A DNA stretch of 64,000 nt from Pseudooceanicola sp. HF7 (GTDB lineage Bacteria > Pseudomonadota > Alphaproteobacteria > Rhodobacterales > Rhodobacteraceae). The first letter of the stretch is position 1. Each line of letters begins with the position of its first letter. The translations under genes were made by a program, and so were the position numbers. Location: NCBI RefSeq assembly GCF_011806405.1, contig NZ_JAATOW010000004.1, forward strand, positions 62,001 to 126,000, given 5' to 3'. Below, one piece after another: positions 53,523-61,325 of the stretch. The notes beneath the pieces are model-generated. The model was not told where the DNA came from, did no database searches, and saw nothing but the letters and a program-made list of their open reading frames with translations.

Positions 53523-54544
53523 GCGGGAAAGACTGTCAGATCCTCGGGGGCCACGGCAAGGGCAATGCGCGTGCCGGGAGGCGGAACGTCGCCCGGGGGC
53601 AGATGTGCGGTCAGGATGACCTCTGGCGCGGCCTCCGGCGCCAGATGCGCGCGGCAATGGGTGCCGAAGAAGGCGGCATCCTTCACGACAGCGGTGCCAA
53701 GGGGCAGCGATCCGGTGGTGCCAAGCGCCTCTGGCCGCAGGCAGAGCGTCTGGGGGCCGCTGGCGGCGACGGGCAGCGTGCCGAGGGGCGTTTCAAGCGC
53801 CGCGCCGGTGCCCATGGCGGCGATCTGGTTCATTTCCCCCATGAAGCCGGCGGCGAACAGGGAACGGGGCTGGCGGTAGATCCGCTGCGGCGTGCCCTCA
53901 TCCTCTATCCGCCCGGCGTTCATGACGACGATGCGGTCGGCGATGGCCATGGCTTCCTCTTGATCATGGGTGACATGGACGAAGGTGGTGCCCACGCGGC
54001 GCTGGATCTGCTTCAGCTCATCCTGCATCTGGCGGCGTAGCGCGAGGTCGAGCGCGCCAAGCGGTTCGTCCAGCAGCAGCACCTCAGGCTCCACAGCAAG
54101 GGCGCGGGCCAGGGCGACGCGCTGGCGCTGCCCGCCCGACAGCTCATGCGGGCGCTTGCTGGCCGCCTGCGCAAGGCCAACGAGGTCCAGCATCTCTTCG
54201 GCCTTGGCGTGGCGCGCGCGCCGCCCCTGCCCCGCCATGCGCAGCCCGAAGCCGACGTTGTCGCGCAGGCTCATGTGCGGGAACAGCGCGTAATCCTGGA
54301 AGACCGTGGTGGTGGGGCGTTTCGCGGGGGCCACGCGGGCCATGTCCTGCGTGCCGATCATCACGCGCCCCTCATCGGGCTGGACAAAGCCGCCCAGCAC
54401 CGAGAGAAGCGTGGTCTTGCCGCAGCCCGAGGGGCCCAGCAGGGTGACGTATTCCCCGGCCTCGATCGAGAGCTCGATCTGGCGCAGGGCGTGGTAGGTG
54501 CCGAACCAGTGGTTCAGCCCTGTCAGCGTGACGGGGGCGGTCAT
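53519..54544 (-). CDS. ABC transporter ATP-binding protein (PotA/spermidine-putrescine type)
   Basis: A 341-aa ATPase: Walker A GPSGCGKTT at 37-45, signature LSGGQRQRVALARAL at about 137, Walker B LLLDEPLGALD at about 157, H-loop THDQEEA. A C-terminal TOBE-like regulatory domain from about 235 gives the greater length and fits the PotA class. It overlaps the upstream permease and the downstream hydrolase by 4 bp each. It powers uptake of the binding protein's ligand. Confidence 0.94.
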   Translation of the reverse strand: MTAPVTLTGLNHWFGTYHALRQIELSIEAGEYVTLLGPSGCGKTTLLSVLGGFVQPDEGRVMIGTQDMARVAPAKRPTTTVFQDYALFPHMSLRDNVGFGLRMAGQGRRARHAKAEEMLDLVGLAQAASKRPHELSGGQRQRVALARALAVEPEVLLLDEPLGALDLALRRQMQDELKQIQRRVGTTFVHVTHDQEEAMAIADRIVVMNAGRIEDEGTPQRIYRQPRSLFAAGFMGEMNQIAAMGTGAALETPLGTLPVAASGPQTLCLRPEALGTTGSLPLGTAVVKDAAFFGTHCRAHLAPEAAPEVILTAHLPPGDVPPPGTRIALAVAPEDLTVFPA

Positions 54545-55314
54545 TTGCGTTTCCCGAACAGAAGGGTTTCCATCGCCAGGACGACCACCACGGAGACGAG
54601 GAAGACGAGGCTGCCGATGGCGTTGAGCCGCGGCGAGAGGCCGGAGCGCAGCATCGACCAGATCTCGACAGGCAGGGTGACGTCAAAGCGGGTGAGCAGG
54701 AAGGAGATGATGAATTCGTCCCAGGAGAGCGTGAAGGACAGGAAGAAGGCCGCCGCGATGGCGGGCAGCAGCATCGGCACGGTGATCAGCAGGACCACCT
54801 TTGCCTCTGTCGCGCCAAGGTCGCGGGCGGCGCGTTCGGCGCTGAGCTGCTGCGCACCCATGGAGGCATAGATGATCGAGAAGCAGAGCGGCAGGTTGAT
54901 CACCACGTGGCCGATCCCGGCGGTGCCCAGCGAAAGGCCAAGGCCAAGGCCAAGGCGCTGCACCATGATCAGAAGGCCCAGCCCGATGATCAGGTAGCTG
55001 ACGCAGAGCGGCGCGATCAGCATGGCCCGCATCAGCGTCGTGCCCGGCAGGTGGTGGCGCGCCAGCCCATAGGCGGCGGTAAAGCCCAGCAGCGTCGCCA
55101 CGGCCGAAGAGCCGAGCCCCACCAGCATGGAATGCCCGAGCGCCGCCATCAGGTCCCGGTCCCCCAGGATATCGGCATACCATTGGAAGGACGGCCCGTT
55201 GAAGGGCGGCACGGGCAGCGTGCCCCCCTGGAAGGAGAAGAGCACAAGCGCGCCGACAGGCAGATAGATGAAGACACCCATCGCGGCCAGGAAGATCCAG
55301 GGAAGTGCCTTCAT
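54541..55314 (-). CDS. ABC transporter permease (PotC-like)
   Basis: A 257-aa inner-membrane protein with six hydrophobic segments and an EAA-type loop (RAARDLGATEAKVVLLITVPMLLP) at about 160-183. The N-terminus LPWIFLAAMGVFIYLPVGALVLFSF is typical of the second polyamine permease. It overlaps both neighbours by 4 bp. Confidence 0.93.
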   Translation of the reverse strand: MKALPWIFLAAMGVFIYLPVGALVLFSFQGGTLPVPPFNGPSFQWYADILGDRDLMAALGHSMLVGLGSSAVATLLGFTAAYGLARHHLPGTTLMRAMLIAPLCVSYLIIGLGLLIMVQRLGLGLGLSLGTAGIGHVVINLPLCFSIIYASMGAQQLSAERAARDLGATEAKVVLLITVPMLLPAIAAAFFLSFTLSWDEFIISFLLTRFDVTLPVEIWSMLRSGLSPRLNAIGSLVFLVSVVVVLAMETLLFGKRK

Positions 55315-56162
55315 ATCCGATCAAGCCTCAGCCAGCGGGCGCAGGCCAGGTAGGCCAGCGTCACAAGGCCCATCAGCACGATGGCCAAGGCGGCGGCCAG
55401 CGGGAAATCCGCGCGCCGGCCCAGCTGGACCATGATGACCTGAGGCACGGTCAATTCGGTATTGCCGCCCAGGATCTGCGGCGTGATGTAATCCCCGATG
55501 CAGAGCACGAAGGTCAGGAAGGCCCCGGTGACGATCCCAGGCAGCGTCAGCGGCAGCACCACATGGCGGAAGGTCTGAAACGCGCTGGCCCCAAGGTCCA
55601 TGGCCGCGCGTCGGTAGTTCGGCGGTAGCTGGATCAGGTTGGCAAAGATCGTCAGCGTCAGCAGCATGGTGAAGAAATGGACAAAGCCCGTGACGGTAGC
55701 GAAACGGGTATTGGCCAGGGTGATCGGCTCCGCGATCAGGTGCAGGCTGAGCAGCACCTGGTTCACCACGCCCTCTTTCGAGAGCACCGTCAGCCAGGCA
55801 TAGGAGCGCACCACGTAGGAGGTCCAGAAGGGCAGGATTGCCAGCAGCAGCGCCAGGCGCTGCCAGCGCTTGGGCACCCGGAAGGCGATGATCCAGGCCA
55901 GCGGATAGGCCAGCGCCACGGAGACCGCCGTGACGGTCAGCGTGATCTGGAGCGACACGACCACCGCCCGCCAGAGGTAGCGTTTTTCCAGCAGTTCGCG
56001 GTAGTTGTCGGCATGCAGGCCCCAGACAAGGGTGCGCCCCTCCAGCGTGGCCAAGCTCATCGCGGCCATGACCAGGAAGGGCACCACGAAGAAGGCCAGC
56101 GTCCAGATCAGGGCCGGGGCGGTAAAGCCCCAGCCCCTCAGGGTGTCACGTGACAGGCTCAC
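55311..56162 (-). CDS. ABC transporter permease (PotB-like)
   Basis: A 283-aa inner-membrane protein. The first membrane segment, ALIWTLAFFVVPFLVMAAMSLA, is followed by a periplasmic loop; the EAA-type loop RAAMDLGASAFQTFRHVVLPLTLPG lies at about 189-213. Its stop overlaps the PotC-like start (ATGA). It starts 8 bp after the binding-protein stop. Confidence 0.93.
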   Translation of the reverse strand: MSLSRDTLRGWGFTAPALIWTLAFFVVPFLVMAAMSLATLEGRTLVWGLHADNYRELLEKRYLWRAVVVSLQITLTVTAVSVALAYPLAWIIAFRVPKRWQRLALLLAILPFWTSYVVRSYAWLTVLSKEGVVNQVLLSLHLIAEPITLANTRFATVTGFVHFFTMLLTLTIFANLIQLPPNYRRAAMDLGASAFQTFRHVVLPLTLPGIVTGAFLTFVLCIGDYITPQILGGNTELTVPQVIMVQLGRRADFPLAAALAIVLMGLVTLAYLACARWLRLDRI

Positions 56163-56170
56163 CTAGCGCC

Positions 56171-57226
56171 TCACTGGGAGAGGGTTTCAAGCCAGAGGTC
56201 CTGCATCTCGATATCGAGATCCATATCCGGCGCGGGGTAGAGCTGGGCCTTGGCAAGGTAGTCTTCCTGGTTGTCCCAGCGCAGGATCTCCTTCTGCTCG
56301 GGCGTCAGGTGATCGGCGGCCAGCTTGTTGGCGGGCATCCCCCAGAAGCAGGAGGATGTCGCGAGCCGCGCCTGCCCTTCGGGCGAGGTGATGTATTTGA
56401 CGAATTCCACCGCCAGGTCGGGCTTTTCGGAGCCGGCCAGCACGCCAATGGACTGGGTCCAGACAACCGCGCCCTGGTCCGGGATGGTCCAGGTCAGCTC
56501 TGGCTGTTCGGCCTGCAGAACGGCGGTCAGCCATTCGCCCCCGCCCACGACAATGTCGGCTTCGCCCGTGGCCAGCGCCGTCTGGGCCGAAACCACATCC
56601 GCCACGGAAATGGCGTGGCTGCGCATGGTGGAGAGCGTCTTGCCGATGCTCTCAAGGCTGTCGGCCGTGATGTCCGCGGTGGCGATGCCATCCGCCATGG
56701 CCGCCAGGCCCATCACCGGCATGTAGTAGTCATAGATCGAGATCTTGCCGGCGTACTTGTCCGACCAGACGGTGGACAGGTCCTGCATGTCCGCCTCATC
56801 CACCTTGTCGGCGTTGTAGGAGATCGTGTTGTAGCCGAACTTCTCCGTCACGGCGTAAGCGGTGCCATCGGGGGCGTTGTTGGCCTTGAGTACAACCTGC
56901 GGGAAGAAGTCATCCTCGGGCAGGGCCTCTTCGGGCAGGGGCGCCAGGATGCCGGCCTCCACCGCGCGGAAGACGTCGATGCCGTCGATGACCAGCACGT
57001 CCCAGTCGCCGGGGCGAGATTGTTCCAGCAGGGCCAGCGCGGCGCCGGTGCCTTCGTATTCGCGCAGGTTCACCTTGACGTCATGGGCGGCCTCGAAGGG
57101 TTGGATCAGGGCCGGGTCGGTGTGATCGCACCAGACCAGCGCATTCAGCTCATCCGCCGCCTGGGCGCCCGTGGTCAGGGCCGTCAGCGCCGTACCGGCG
57201 AGGAGGGCTTTGGTAAGTTTCTTCAT
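56171..57226 (-). CDS. ABC transporter substrate-binding protein (PotD/PotF-like)
   Basis: A 351-aa periplasmic protein with a clear signal peptide (KKLTKALLAGTALTALTTGAQA, cleavage after about 23). Polyamine-binding-type features include LVWCDHTDPALIQPFE, then a ligand-side DWDVLVIDG and TYAVTEKFGYNTISYNADKV. It is the first gene of the operon. The class binds putrescine, spermidine or related cations, but ligand residues were not checked in detail. The divergent TetR gene starts 122 bp away. Confidence 0.93.
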   Translation of the reverse strand: MKKLTKALLAGTALTALTTGAQAADELNALVWCDHTDPALIQPFEAAHDVKVNLREYEGTGAALALLEQSRPGDWDVLVIDGIDVFRAVEAGILAPLPEEALPEDDFFPQVVLKANNAPDGTAYAVTEKFGYNTISYNADKVDEADMQDLSTVWSDKYAGKISIYDYYMPVMGLAAMADGIATADITADSLESIGKTLSTMRSHAISVADVVSAQTALATGEADIVVGGGEWLTAVLQAEQPELTWTIPDQGAVVWTQSIGVLAGSEKPDLAVEFVKYITSPEGQARLATSSCFWGMPANKLAADHLTPEQKEILRWDNQEDYLAKAQLYPAPDMDLDIEMQDLWLETLSQ

Positions 57227-57297
57227 CGTCGTCTCCCTGTTTTTCGGGTCTTTGAGGCCTGTTTCGGCCGCCCGTCATGAAAAAACTTGAATGGCTT

Positions 57298-57322
57298 CAT
57301 CTTTGTAGTCAACACTAAGATG
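57298..57322. promoter_or_regulatory. 25-bp pseudo-palindrome in the polyamine/TetR divergent promoter, candidate TetR operator
   Basis: Outer arms CATCTT (57298-57303) and AAGATG (57317-57322) are perfect; the match extends inward to GT...AC with one mismatch. The element lies 26 bp upstream of the TetR start and 71 bp upstream of the binding-protein start, in the AT-richest part of the gap. Confidence 0.55.
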
Positions 57323-57348
57323 GGGACGGCGGTCACAAAGGAGCGCGC

Positions 57349-57969
57349 ATGGCGCGGCAGGGATTAAGGGAGCGGCAGAAAGCGGCACGGGAGAAACGGA
57401 TCCTGCATGCGGCGGTCGAGGCGTTCCGCAGGGAAGACTACCGATCGGTGCGAATCGAGGACCTGGCCGAGCGCGCGGAAGTCGCCGTGGGGACGGTCTA
57501 CAATTACTACCGCACCAAGGGGGATATCCTTGTGGCCACCGTCGCGATGGAGGTCGAAGAGGTGCTGGCCGGGGGCGAGGCCATGCTGGCCGATCCGCCG
57601 CCGGGCGCGGAGGCCGCGCTGATGCAGCTGATCTTTTCCTACTATGATCACTCGCTGGAGTACCTGTCCAAGGACATGTGGCGCAAGGCCATGGCCCTGG
57701 CGATCGAGGCCCCGGAGACCCCCAACGGGCAGCGCTATTCAGAGCTGGACGCGCGGCTGGCCGCCCAGATCACCGCGCTGATCCGCCTGCTTCAGGCGCG
57801 CGGCCAAGTGGCGGATAAATGGCAGGCGGAGCCGCTGGGGCAGCTGATCTTCAACAACCTCAACATGCAGTTCATCGAGTTCGTGAAGGACGAGGGGATG
57901 ACCCTGGCCGCCCTGCGCGCCCGGGTCGCCGCGCAGATGGCACCGCTGCTTGAGATGATCCGGGGCTGA
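57349..57969 (+). CDS. TetR-family regulator of the polyamine-type operon
   Basis: A 206-aa protein with TetR_N at about 8-55 (KAAREKRILHAAVEAFRRED, then VAVGTVYNYYRTKGDILVA). AAAGGAG precedes the start. It is divergent from the importer operon, which it probably controls through the pseudo-palindrome at 57298-57322. Ligand unknown; a polyamine or aldehyde would be a natural guess. Confidence 0.9.
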   Translation: MARQGLRERQKAAREKRILHAAVEAFRREDYRSVRIEDLAERAEVAVGTVYNYYRTKGDILVATVAMEVEEVLAGGEAMLADPPPGAEAALMQLIFSYYDHSLEYLSKDMWRKAMALAIEAPETPNGQRYSELDARLAAQITALIRLLQARGQVADKWQAEPLGQLIFNNLNMQFIEFVKDEGMTLAALRARVAAQMAPLLEMIRG

Positions 57970-58009
57970 GCGCCCCTGCCCCGCGATCGGCACGCGGCTG
58001 GCGCCGGAC

Positions 58010-58837
58010 TCAGTGCGCCAGGCGGTCCGGACGGACATCGCGCCAGCCCAGCCCGGCAGAGATCGATTCCGCGCACTCCCGGATCGCCCGTTCGATTCCT
58101 TGTGTCTGCGGCGTGCCCGGAATGAAGAAATCATTCGGCCCGGAAAGGTTGATCGAGGCCACGACCCGCGCGGCATGATCCAGCACCGGGCAGGCACAGG
58201 AGCCGATCATCGGTTCGAAGTTGCCATCGCTCCAGACGATGCCACGGGCGCGGTCGCTTTGCAGCTGGTCGAACAGCGCATCCGGCGTGGTCGCCGTGAC
58301 CGAGGAATATTCCGGCATCGGCTGGTCGGAATAGAGATCGAAAAGCTCCTGCGCGGTGAGATGGGCCAGCATCATCCGCCCCATCGTGGTGGCATAGGCC
58401 GGCAGCCTGGTCCCTTCGCGCACGTTGGAGACCAGCTGGGACTTGGGCACTTCGCGGATCATGTAGACCACGTCGCGCCGATCCAGCACCCCAAGGTGGG
58501 CCGAAAGCCCGGTGGCCTGGGCCAGGGCCGCCAGCCGCGGGCGCGCCGCCTGCAGAAGGTCACGGGAGGAGAGAGCCTCGGCCGCGAGGCCCAGCAGGCC
58601 GAAGCCCAGCCGGTAGCCGCGCCCGTCCCCCTGCCATTCGATCATCCCCTCTTCGCTGAGCGTGGTCAGAAGACGGATCAGCGTGGTGCGGTTGATGCCA
58701 AGCGTCTTGGAGGCCGCTGAAATGTTCGTGCAGCCGTTCCCCGCCGCGATATGGCGCAGGACCTTGATCGCCCGCGCGACAGGCGGGACGTTGTAGACGG
58801 TCTTTTCCTCGACCTCATTGGCGGCACCGGCCTGCAT
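58010..58837 (-). CDS. IclR-family regulator (flavodoxin operon)
   Basis: A 275-aa IclR protein: winged helix at about 18-75 (VPPVARAIKVLRHIAAGNG, INRTTLIRLLTTLSEEGMIE) and an effector domain (SAHLGVLDRRDVVYMIREV, TRLPAYATTMGRMMLAHL). The start at 58837 is inferred because its open frame otherwise enters the flavodoxin gene. It is the last gene of the minus-strand catabolic operon. It closely resembles the regulator at 41769-42602. Confidence 0.9.
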   Translation of the reverse strand: MQAGAANEVEEKTVYNVPPVARAIKVLRHIAAGNGCTNISAASKTLGINRTTLIRLLTTLSEEGMIEWQGDGRGYRLGFGLLGLAAEALSSRDLLQAARPRLAALAQATGLSAHLGVLDRRDVVYMIREVPKSQLVSNVREGTRLPAYATTMGRMMLAHLTAQELFDLYSDQPMPEYSSVTATTPDALFDQLQSDRARGIVWSDGNFEPMIGSCACPVLDHAARVVASINLSGPNDFFIPGTPQTQGIERAIRECAESISAGLGWRDVRPDRLAH

Positions 58838-58842
58838 CGGGG

Positions 58843-59304
58843 TCAGCTTTCCGCAAAGAGGCTCTCGGCCTCTGCGATGCGGTCCTCGGCCCATGGAAAG
58901 GCTAGGTCTTCGGGCATGTCGCTGCCCATGGCGTCGTGGATCGTGCGTTCGCCCACCTGCTTTGCGCCGAACTTGACCAGCAGCTCAGCCAGCTTCTGGG
59001 AGCCTTCGTTGTAGGTGTCGTAGCTGCTGTCGCCCAGGCCGAAGATCGCGAAGCGGATCGCCGACAGGTCCGGCGCGGCCTTTTCCAGCGCCTCGGCAAA
59101 GGGCTGGGCAGAGGCAGGCAGATCGCCGTCGCCATAGGTCGAGCAGACGATCAGGTGGAAGGCTTCGCCGTCCAGGGCTGCGGGATCGGTATCGCCAAGG
59201 TCCGCCATGGCGACATCATGATCGCCTTCCAGGTGGCCTTCGATATCCTCGCAGAGCATCTCGGCATTGCCGGTCTCGGTTCCGTAAAGCAGGGCGATTT
59301 TCAT
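58843..59304 (-). CDS. Flavodoxin (cindoxin-like)
   Basis: A 153-aa flavodoxin: the FMN phosphate loop LYGTETGNAE is at 6-15, with CSTYGDGDLP at about 62-71 and FGLGDSSYDTYN at about 94-105 as the other FMN loops. The ATG at 59304 overlaps the reductase stop by 4 bp. It carries one electron at a time; together with the reductase it is the type of redox chain used by cytochrome P450s such as P450cin. No P450 gene is in view. Confidence 0.93.
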   Translation of the reverse strand: MKIALLYGTETGNAEMLCEDIEGHLEGDHDVAMADLGDTDPAALDGEAFHLIVCSTYGDGDLPASAQPFAEALEKAAPDLSAIRFAIFGLGDSSYDTYNEGSQKLAELLVKFGAKQVGERTIHDAMGSDMPEDLAFPWAEDRIAEAESLFAES

Positions 59305-60572
59305 GAGTCGGTCTCCGGTTGTCCTTTTGCGAGGGTCAGCATCTGGGAAAGATCGGCGACCTTTGCCCTGACGCGTCCCTCTGCGCAAGCAGCAGTTTCG
59401 GCGGCGTCGATGCGCTGCCAGCCTTGGTAATCGGTGGTCTCCGGGCAGCGCGTGAGAAGTGCGGCAGAGCCGGGTTTTTCGCCGGTGGGAAGGGTGCCAA
59501 GATCCGCCGCGATCCGCTTGGCCAGGGCCTGTGCGGCCTGCCGGTTTTCCGGGATCGTGCCGCGCGGGCCGCGGGCGAACCAGCCAGTGGCGTAGAGCCC
59601 GGGGCGGATCACGCCCAGGTCGGCGTCTTCGGCCCCGGCAAGCAGGTCGTCGCGGATGCCCGGCACGTGGGTTTCGAACCCGATGGCGGAAATCACCGTG
59701 TCACAGGGCAGAGAGAGCTCTTCGCCACCGCAGGCGAAGCGGGCAGAGGCCACGCGGCCAGCGTCGCTGCACAGCTTCACCGGCGTCGCGCCGAAGTGAA
59801 AGGTCACGCGGATGTCGTGATCCCCGGCAGCCGGCAGGCTTGCCAGCGCTTCAAGCCGGGTGTCTTCGCGGCCATCGGAATGGTGCAGCCCTTCGAAGGC
59901 AAAACCCATGTGCGGCAGCTGGGCCAGCTCCTTGACCATGACCGGATCGAACTTTGCCTCATGGGCGGGAGAGCGGCCGAAGATGTCGATGCTTTCGATG
60001 CCCGCCGCCGCGATGTGATCGGTATGGCGGTGGGACAGGTCGGAGCCTTCGAAATGCTCTTCGCGCTTGGCGAGGATCCGCAGCACGTCGATCGCCACGT
60101 TGCCCTGCCCCACGATGACCACGCGGCGGCCCAGGTCCGGCAGGTCGGCGGCATCGTCGGGGTGGTCGTTCCAGTGCCGCGTCAGGGCGCCCGCGCCGAT
60201 GACACCGGGCAGGTCGCCGCCGGGCAGCGGCAGTGCGCGGTCCCTGGGCAGGCCAAGGCCAAGCGCGACCACGTCATAGGCCTCTTGCAACTCAGTCAGG
60301 GCAATCGTGCCCTCTTCGCCGTCCTGGCCCAGGGTGACATTGCCGAAGAAGCGCACGCCCTGTTTCTCGAACAGGCGGGAGAACTGGCGCGCGACGGCCT
60401 TGGTGCCCTGGTGATCGGCGGCCACGCCATAGCGGACAAGGCCGAAGGGCACCGGCAGGCGGTCCAGCATGTCGATTTCCGCGCCCGGCACGGCCTTCAG
60501 CAGGGCCTGGGCAAGGTAGCAGCCGGAGGGACCGGCGCCGACGATGGCGATCTTGGGGGCGATCTGGGTCAT
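59301..60572 (-). CDS. Ferredoxin/flavodoxin-NADP+ reductase, adrenodoxin-reductase type
   Basis: A 423-aa FAD/NAD(P)-binding protein: the FAD motif VGAGPSGCYLAQAL is at about 11-24, VRYGVAADHQGTK at about 46-58, and the NADPH region VIVGQGNVAIDVLRIL at about 152-167. A C-terminal GWFARGPRGTIPENR matches the adrenodoxin reductase family. It overlaps the flavodoxin gene by 4 bp, so the pair is probably a matched NADPH to flavodoxin electron chain. An annotation as glutamate synthase small subunit would be the usual mislabel. Confidence 0.92.
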   Translation of the reverse strand: MTQIAPKIAIVGAGPSGCYLAQALLKAVPGAEIDMLDRLPVPFGLVRYGVAADHQGTKAVARQFSRLFEKQGVRFFGNVTLGQDGEEGTIALTELQEAYDVVALGLGLPRDRALPLPGGDLPGVIGAGALTRHWNDHPDDAADLPDLGRRVVIVGQGNVAIDVLRILAKREEHFEGSDLSHRHTDHIAAAGIESIDIFGRSPAHEAKFDPVMVKELAQLPHMGFAFEGLHHSDGREDTRLEALASLPAAGDHDIRVTFHFGATPVKLCSDAGRVASARFACGGEELSLPCDTVISAIGFETHVPGIRDDLLAGAEDADLGVIRPGLYATGWFARGPRGTIPENRQAAQALAKRIAADLGTLPTGEKPGSAALLTRCPETTDYQGWQRIDAAETAACAEGRVRAKVADLSQMLTLAKGQPETDS

Positions 60573-60581
60573 GGCGCTACC

Positions 60582-61325
60582 TCAGTTGAAGACGAAACCA
60601 TGGTCGACGGGCAGCGTCTGACCGGTCAGCGTGATGGCGGGTTCGGAGACGAGGAAGGCGGCGACCTCGGCCGCCTCCAGCGTACCCTGCTTGCCGGGCA
60701 CGGCGCGGCCCGTTTCGTAGAGCTTGTGGCGCGCTTCGGGCACGTATTCGGTGCTTTCCGTGGTCATGATGCCGGGTGCGATGGCGGTCAGGCCCACGCC
60801 TTCGGGACCCATCTCACGCGCCAGGCTGCGGGTCATGGCCATGACGGCCCCCTTGGAAGAGGTATAGGCCAGCAGGTTCTGCGCGCCCCAGAGCGCGGTG
60901 TCGGAGGCAAGGTTCACCACCCGGCCCGAGCCGCTGGCGATCAGCGCATCCGCGCAGGCCCGGATCATCAGCCAGGTGCCGCGCACGTTGACCTGCATGA
61001 CCTTGTCCCAGACGTCGATCTCGATATCGCGGTAGCCGATGCCGCCGATGCCGGTGGCAATCGCGCCGTTGTTGATCAGCCCATGCAGCGGGCCGTCAAG
61101 GCTGGCCCCGAGAGCCGCGATGGAAGCCGGGTCCGAGAGGTCCGCCAGGCGGATTTCCCCCGTGCCGCCCGCCGATTCCAGCGCGGCGAGGGAGGTTTTG
61201 GCGAGGTCCTTGTTGTAGTCCGAGAGGATCACATGGGCCCCTGCCCGCCCGCAGGCCAGCACGATGTCGCGACCCAGGCCGCCGCCCGCGCCTGTGACGA
61301 GGATGGTACGGTTCTTCAGGCTCAT
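60582..61325 (-). CDS. Short-chain dehydrogenase/reductase
   Basis: A 247-aa classical SDR: TGAGGGLG at 11-18, NNG at 85-87, catalytic N113, S141, Y154 and K158 (YTSSK). It oxidises or reduces an alcohol/ketone with NAD(P). It overlaps the aldehyde dehydrogenase gene by 4 bp and lies 9 bp before the reductase gene. Likely converts an alcohol intermediate of the pathway. Confidence 0.92.
   Translation of the reverse strand: MSLKNRTILVTGAGGGLGRDIVLACGRAGAHVILSDYNKDLAKTSLAALESAGGTGEIRLADLSDPASIAALGASLDGPLHGLINNGAIATGIGGIGYRDIEIDVWDKVMQVNVRGTWLMIRACADALIASGSGRVVNLASDTALWGAQNLLAYTSSKGAVMAMTRSLAREMGPEGVGLTAIAPGIMTTESTEYVPEARHKLYETGRAVPGKQGTLEAAEVAAFLVSEPAITLTGQTLPVDHGFVFN

Noticed and set aside
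59301-60572. Glutamate synthase small-subunit annotation for the flavoprotein
   Set aside because: Size, the GWFARGPRGTIPENR end and the flavodoxin partner match adrenodoxin-type reductases instead.
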